Shown here: one piece after another, positions 33,563-36,355 of the stretch
Layout: every line of letters begins with the position of its first letter
How positions within the stretch are numbered: the first letter of the stretch is position 1
Assembly (NCBI RefSeq): GCF_900566055.1
Contig: NZ_UPHQ01000270.1
Coordinates: 1-36,355, forward strand
DNA: 36,355 nt
Source: Mycobacterium innocens
Lineage (GTDB): Bacteria > Actinomycetota > Actinomycetes > Mycobacteriales > Mycobacteriaceae
Reading direction: 5' to 3'
Notes under the pieces: model-generated
Told to the model about the DNA's origin: nothing
Seen by the model: only the letters and a program-made list of their open reading frames with translations
Databases searched by the model: none
Translations under genes and position numbers: made by a program

Positions 33563-34228
33563 TTACTGGCCCAGCAGGTTCTGCATTGCCCCGGCCAGGA
33601 CGTTGACCGCGGGGCCGCCGTTGCCGGACTGGCAGACTTTGGCCTGCAGCAACACATTTTCGCGCAGCCTGGTTTGATCGAAGCAGCGCCGGTCGGTGCC
33701 GGCTTCCTGTTTGGTCCATACGGCGTCGGTAGCGGTCGGCGGCCCGCCGTCGAACGACCACACCTGAATGGTCCCGTTGTCCAGGTGCATCGCGGTGGTT
33801 TGCCCCGAGCAGCCCACGGTTCGGTCCACGACCCGGTGAAACGCCCGGCCTGCGGCGTCGTTGGTGGCGAACACCCCGACCGCCTGCTTGACGTAGTGGG
33901 TCTGGTCGGTGGCAGCGGTCTGGGTGATCGCCCCGTTGAACGACGCCAGGTCGGGGTCGTCGTACACCTCGGGCAGCCCGATGTCGGCCCAGTTGTTGCA
34001 CACCGGGAGGTCGACCGCATACGCCTGGAACGGCCGGGTGAACACCGACTCCCAGCCCATCGGCGCGCCGACGATATTGCCGACCGATCCCCTGCCCAGG
34101 ACGGCGTAGTTCACCACCCCCGGCTCTGACGGGTGAGCCACCGCAACCGGAGCCATGGGAGCTGCAGTAGCTGCCACCCAGCCCGCTGCCCAGCCCGCGA
34201 GGCCCAGGCTCAGCACCGCGACTCGCAT
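33563..34228 (-). CDS. Secreted PknH-like sensor-domain protein (Rv3705c-like)
   Basis: A protein of 221 residues. The first 31 residues form a secretion signal (MRVAVLSLGLAGWAAGWVAATAAPMAPVAVA) without a lipobox cysteine. The remainder resembles the extracellular sensor domain of the kinase PknH: VVNYAVLGRGSVGNIVGAPM, a disulfide-type Cys pattern (VCNNW, VGCSGQ, RRCFDQT, VCQSG), and WTKQEAGTDRRC. Ligands of such stand-alone domains are unknown. The ATG at 34226-34228 is chosen because it lies just past the katA stop; an earlier ATG (34246) overlaps katA by 14 bases and adds MARPDR. Near-coupling to katA suggests co-transcription. Confidence 0.85.
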   Translation of the reverse strand: MRVAVLSLGLAGWAAGWVAATAAPMAPVAVAHPSEPGVVNYAVLGRGSVGNIVGAPMGWESVFTRPFQAYAVDLPVCNNWADIGLPEVYDDPDLASFNGAITQTAATDQTHYVKQAVGVFATNDAAGRAFHRVVDRTVGCSGQTTAMHLDNGTIQVWSFDGGPPTATDAVWTKQEAGTDRRCFDQTRLRENVLLQAKVCQSGNGGPAVNVLAGAMQNLLGQ

Positions 34229-34232
34229 CCGG

Positions 34233-35690
34233 TCAGGCCTTGCCATGAAGCCGGGCCCACACGCCTTCCTCCACCTTCTTGCCCAGATCGGGGTCAACGT
34301 TGCGCCAGTATTCGAACACCCGTGACAGCACCGGCTCCTGCACGCCTTTGGATGCATGCCCAATGATGTTGTGGGCCAAGCGTTCCCGGGCCGCGTCGTC
34401 GAGCACGTCGCGGACCAGGGTGCCGGCCTGTCCCCAGTCGTCGTCGTCGGAACGCAAAGTGTATGCGGCACGCACCATCTGGCCGTCAGCCATCCAGCGC
34501 ACCTCGGCGGCACGCGCCGGATCAGCCTGCGGGCCGCCGTAGGAGTTGGGCGCATAGACCGGATCGGTGATGTTATGGATCCGCATCGCACCGTCCTTGG
34601 AGTAACTGTTGACCTCCACCCTCGGCGAATTGACCGGAATCTGCTTGTAATTGGTGCCCAGTCGGGCCCGGTGTGCATCGGAGTAGGAGAACCCGCGCGC
34701 CAGCAGCATCTTGTCCGGGCTCAATCCGGTGCCGGGCACGATGTTGTTGGGTTCGAATGCGGCCTGCTCCATCTCGGTGTGATAGTCGGTGACGTTGCGG
34801 TCCAACGTCAGTTTGCCTACGTCGATCAGGGGATAGTCGCGATGCGGCCACACCTTGGTCAGATCGAAGGGGTTGAACCGGTAGGTCTTGGCCTCCTCGA
34901 ACGGCATGATCTGCATCTTGAGCGTCCAGCTGGGGAATTCGCCCCGCTCGATCGCGTCGTAGAGATCCCGCTGGTGGTAGTCGGCGTCCTCACCGGCCAA
35001 CCGGTCGGCGTCCTCCTGCGTCAGGAAGTCGATGCCCTGGTCGGTGATGAAATGGTACTTCACCCAGAAGATTTCGCCGGCGGCGTTGATCCAGCTGTAG
35101 GTGTGGCTGCCGTAACCGTTCATGTGCCGCCAGGTCTTCGGAATACCGCGATCCCCCATCAGCCAGGTCACCTGATGGGCCGACTCGGGTGAGAGGGTCC
35201 AGAAGTCCCATTGCATGTTGTGGTCGCGCAGGTTGTTTGCCGCCCGGCGCTTTTGGGAGCGGATGAAGTGCTGGAACTTCAGTGGGTCGCGAATGAAGAA
35301 GATCGGGGTGTTGTTGCCGACCATGTCGAAGTTGCCCTCCGCCGTGTAGAACTTCACGGCGAAACCGCGGGGGTCCCGCCAGGTGTCCGGGCTGCCGCGC
35401 TCGCCGGCAACGGTGGAAAACCGGATCAGTGTCTCGGTTTTGGCGCCGGGCTGGAACACCGCGGCCCTGGTGTACCCGCTGACGTCGTTGGTCACCTCGA
35501 AGTGGCCGAACGCGCCGCCGCCCTTGGCATGCGGCTGACGTTCCGGGATGCGTTCCCGGTTGAACATCGCCATCTGCTCGATCAGATAGTGGTCCTGCAA
35601 CAGGATGGGGCCGTCGGGGCCGACGGTCAGCGACTGGTCGTCGCTGGGGGCGGGACTGCCCGCGTCGGTGGTGGTGTAGCGCTCCGTCAT
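34233..35690 (-). CDS. katA: Monofunctional heme catalase
   Basis: A 485-residue small-subunit catalase that splits hydrogen peroxide. Distal His54 lies in [12 protein letters not shown], the catalytic Asn in GNNTPIFF near 126, and the proximal heme ligand Tyr336 in RGFSYSD. FHRDP-type residues in [10 protein letters not shown] and the NADPH-region helix [10 protein letters not shown] are normal, so it should be active. The ATG at 35688-35690 has AAGGAG seven bases upstream. It is not KatG. M. tuberculosis, as far as I recall, has no functional orthologue at this position, so this is an addition to the conserved block. The sensor-domain gene starts four bases after its stop. Confidence 0.97.
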   Translation of the reverse strand: MTERYTTTDAGSPAPSDDQSLTVGPDGPILLQDHYLIEQMAMFNRERIPERQPHAKGGGAFGHFEVTNDVSGYTRAAVFQPGAKTETLIRFSTVAGERGSPDTWRDPRGFAVKFYTAEGNFDMVGNNTPIFFIRDPLKFQHFIRSQKRRAANNLRDHNMQWDFWTLSPESAHQVTWLMGDRGIPKTWRHMNGYGSHTYSWINAAGEIFWVKYHFITDQGIDFLTQEDADRLAGEDADYHQRDLYDAIERGEFPSWTLKMQIMPFEEAKTYRFNPFDLTKVWPHRDYPLIDVGKLTLDRNVTDYHTEMEQAAFEPNNIVPGTGLSPDKMLLARGFSYSDAHRARLGTNYKQIPVNSPRVEVNSYSKDGAMRIHNITDPVYAPNSYGGPQADPARAAEVRWMADGQMVRAAYTLRSDDDDWGQAGTLVRDVLDDAARERLAHNIIGHASKGVQEPVLSRVFEYWRNVDPDLGKKVEEGVWARLHGKA

Positions 35691-35807
35691 TCGGTGTCTC
35701 CTTGTCGACTGGGCTGGTTCAACGAAACTTATCGGGTTGCAAGGTAATACGGTTGGCGACAGCACTAGGCCGGATCGTGCTGGGCGCGAAGGACTTTCGA
35801 CCTGCTA

Positions 35808-35849
35808 CAACACGGCCCGGCATCCCGTGACGGGACGCCGGGCCGGTTG
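35808..35849 (-). terminator. Strong hairpin downstream of the PGMG-rich protein gene
   Basis: GGCCCGGC (35814-35821) pairs with GCCGGGCC (35837-35844). TCCCG (35823-35827) pairs with CGGGA (35831-35835) around loop TGA, with one A-C mismatch between the two stems. Outer CAAC/GTTG (35808-35811/35846-35849) extends it. It lies 54 bases beyond the stop of the leftward gene at 35903 and before katA. There is no T-tract, as is common for mycobacterial terminators. Confidence 0.65.
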
Positions 35850-35902
35850 TCGCGCGCCACGTTGGTCACATGACCCGGTATGCGCCTCTTTCGCTGAACC
35901 AG

Positions 35903-36355
35903 TTATGGCCGCGACGGCGCCGTGGTGGGGCTGGGGCTGCTGGGCGTCTGCGGAGCCCCGGGACCCATCTGGCCGGCACCCGGACCGCCCGGGCCGCCCG
36001 GACCACCGGGGAACCCGGGACCCATCCCGGGACCCATGCCAGGGCCCATGCCGGGACCCATGCCAGGGCCCATGCCAGGGGGCGGGGGTCCGGGGAACCC
36101 GAACTGCCATCCCGGCCCCGGACCGGGGCCACCCGGACCGGCCGGCATGAACATGCCGTGATGGTGGTGGCGGTGGTGGTGATAACACTTGCCGTATCCG
36201 AAAACCAGGGCGCCGGCGACAAAGATCGACCAGACGATGAAGATGACGCCGGCAACGATCACCACCCACGCCGCGGCCTGGTAGAGCCTCGGCGAATTTT
36301 CCCTCGGCGGGGGCGGTGGTGCAGCGGTAGCTACGGCAGGCGGTGGGGGCGGTGG
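35903..36355 (-). CDS. Partial proline/glycine- and histidine-rich membrane protein (Rv3705A-like)
   Basis: The frame is open from the stop at 35903 to the right edge, so the start is missing. From the edge inward it reads a PPPPPP run, a PPPPPRENSPRLYQAAAW stretch, one membrane helix (VVIVAGVIFIVWSIFVAGALVFGY), a His cluster (CYHHHRHHHHGMFM), then PGMG repeats and a GGPGGP tail. A GTG at 36263 could start a 120-residue form, but the open frame continuing upstream with the same proline-rich style argues that it is internal. M. tuberculosis has short proline-rich proteins at this place (Rv3705A/Rv3706c). The His cluster suggests metal binding; function unknown. Confidence 0.75.
   Translation of the reverse strand, partial: PPPPPPAVATAAPPPPPRENSPRLYQAAAWVVIVAGVIFIVWSIFVAGALVFGYGKCYHHHRHHHHGMFMPAGPGGPGPGPGWQFGFPGPPPPGMGPGMGPGMGPGMGPGMGPGFPGGPGGPGGPGAGQMGPGAPQTPSSPSPTTAPSRP
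36014..36080 (-). repeat. 12-base tandem repeats encoding PGMG
   Basis: Five to six near-identical 12-base units (GGGACCCATGCC and the variant GGGCCCATGCCA on the plus strand) encode PGMG on the minus strand. The two variants alternate, suggesting duplication of a 24-base pair. Slippage would stay in frame. Confidence 0.9.

Noticed and set aside
35727..35750. AT-rich stretch before katA as a FurA or OxyR site
   Set aside because: Only a weak, imperfect palindrome (TTATC/GGTAA) is visible and it matches no consensus I can defend.

Overview
The window comes from a high-GC actinobacterium, almost certainly a Mycobacterium that is not M. tuberculosis. The clearest evidence is a block from about 14.7 to 34.2 kb. 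From memory, its order and protein lengths match M. tuberculosis Rv3688c to Rv3705c: YqeY, proline-rich membrane protein, DUF4129, DUF4350, MoxR2, DUF58, SpoIIM, RDD, GlpK, GCS2 protein, methyltransferase, EgtE-D-C-B-A and a PknH-sensor-like secreted protein. An F420-dependent enzyme, dense 4-bp start/stop overlaps and GTG/TTG starts also fit. The species cannot be fixed from the sequence alone.

1-5.5 kb: the left edge holds the last 36 codons of a truncated gene, possibly a transposase. A leftward stress and redox set follows: a CDGSH iron-sulfur protein and a HemK-like methyltransferase (coupled), then a four-gene unit of LLM F420 oxidoreductase, SRPBCC protein, zinc alcohol dehydrogenase and DJ-1/PfpI protein. 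A GlsB/YeaQ-type small membrane protein is divergent from it.

5.5-14.7 kb: a complete selenocysteine (Sec) island. selD runs left. A tRNA-Sec gene (anticodon TCA), selA and selB run right, followed by a formate dehydrogenase locus. The catalytic subunit reads through an in-frame TGA at 10214-10216. Eleven bases later there is a hairpin with a GGTCT loop, as in the E. coli fdhF SECIS element. The enzyme is completed by a subunit with four [4Fe-4S] cluster motifs and an NrfD-type membrane subunit. The maker of active selenium, the tRNA, the tRNA-converting enzyme, the special elongation factor and their client protein therefore lie within about 9.2 kb. This is the most interesting part of the window.

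14.7-22.9 kb: a conserved mycobacterial membrane and MoxR AAA+ chaperone cluster. 22.9-24.1 kb: a small membrane protein divergent from a PadR regulator with an unusual low-complexity N-terminus, sharing a palindromic control region. 24.2-28.0 kb: glycerol kinase, a GCS2-family ligase-like protein and a methyltransferase. 28.0-33.4 kb: the leftward ergothioneine operon egtABCDE, every junction overlapping by 1-4 bases. 33.6-36.4 kb: a secreted sensor-domain protein directly behind a monofunctional catalase, a strong hairpin, and a partial His- and PGMG-rich membrane protein cut by the right edge.

The overall theme is redox physiology: formate oxidation with Sec, ergothioneine synthesis, catalase, F420 and alcohol oxidoreductases, and stress proteins. 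No stretch longer than about 215 bases lacks a gene.
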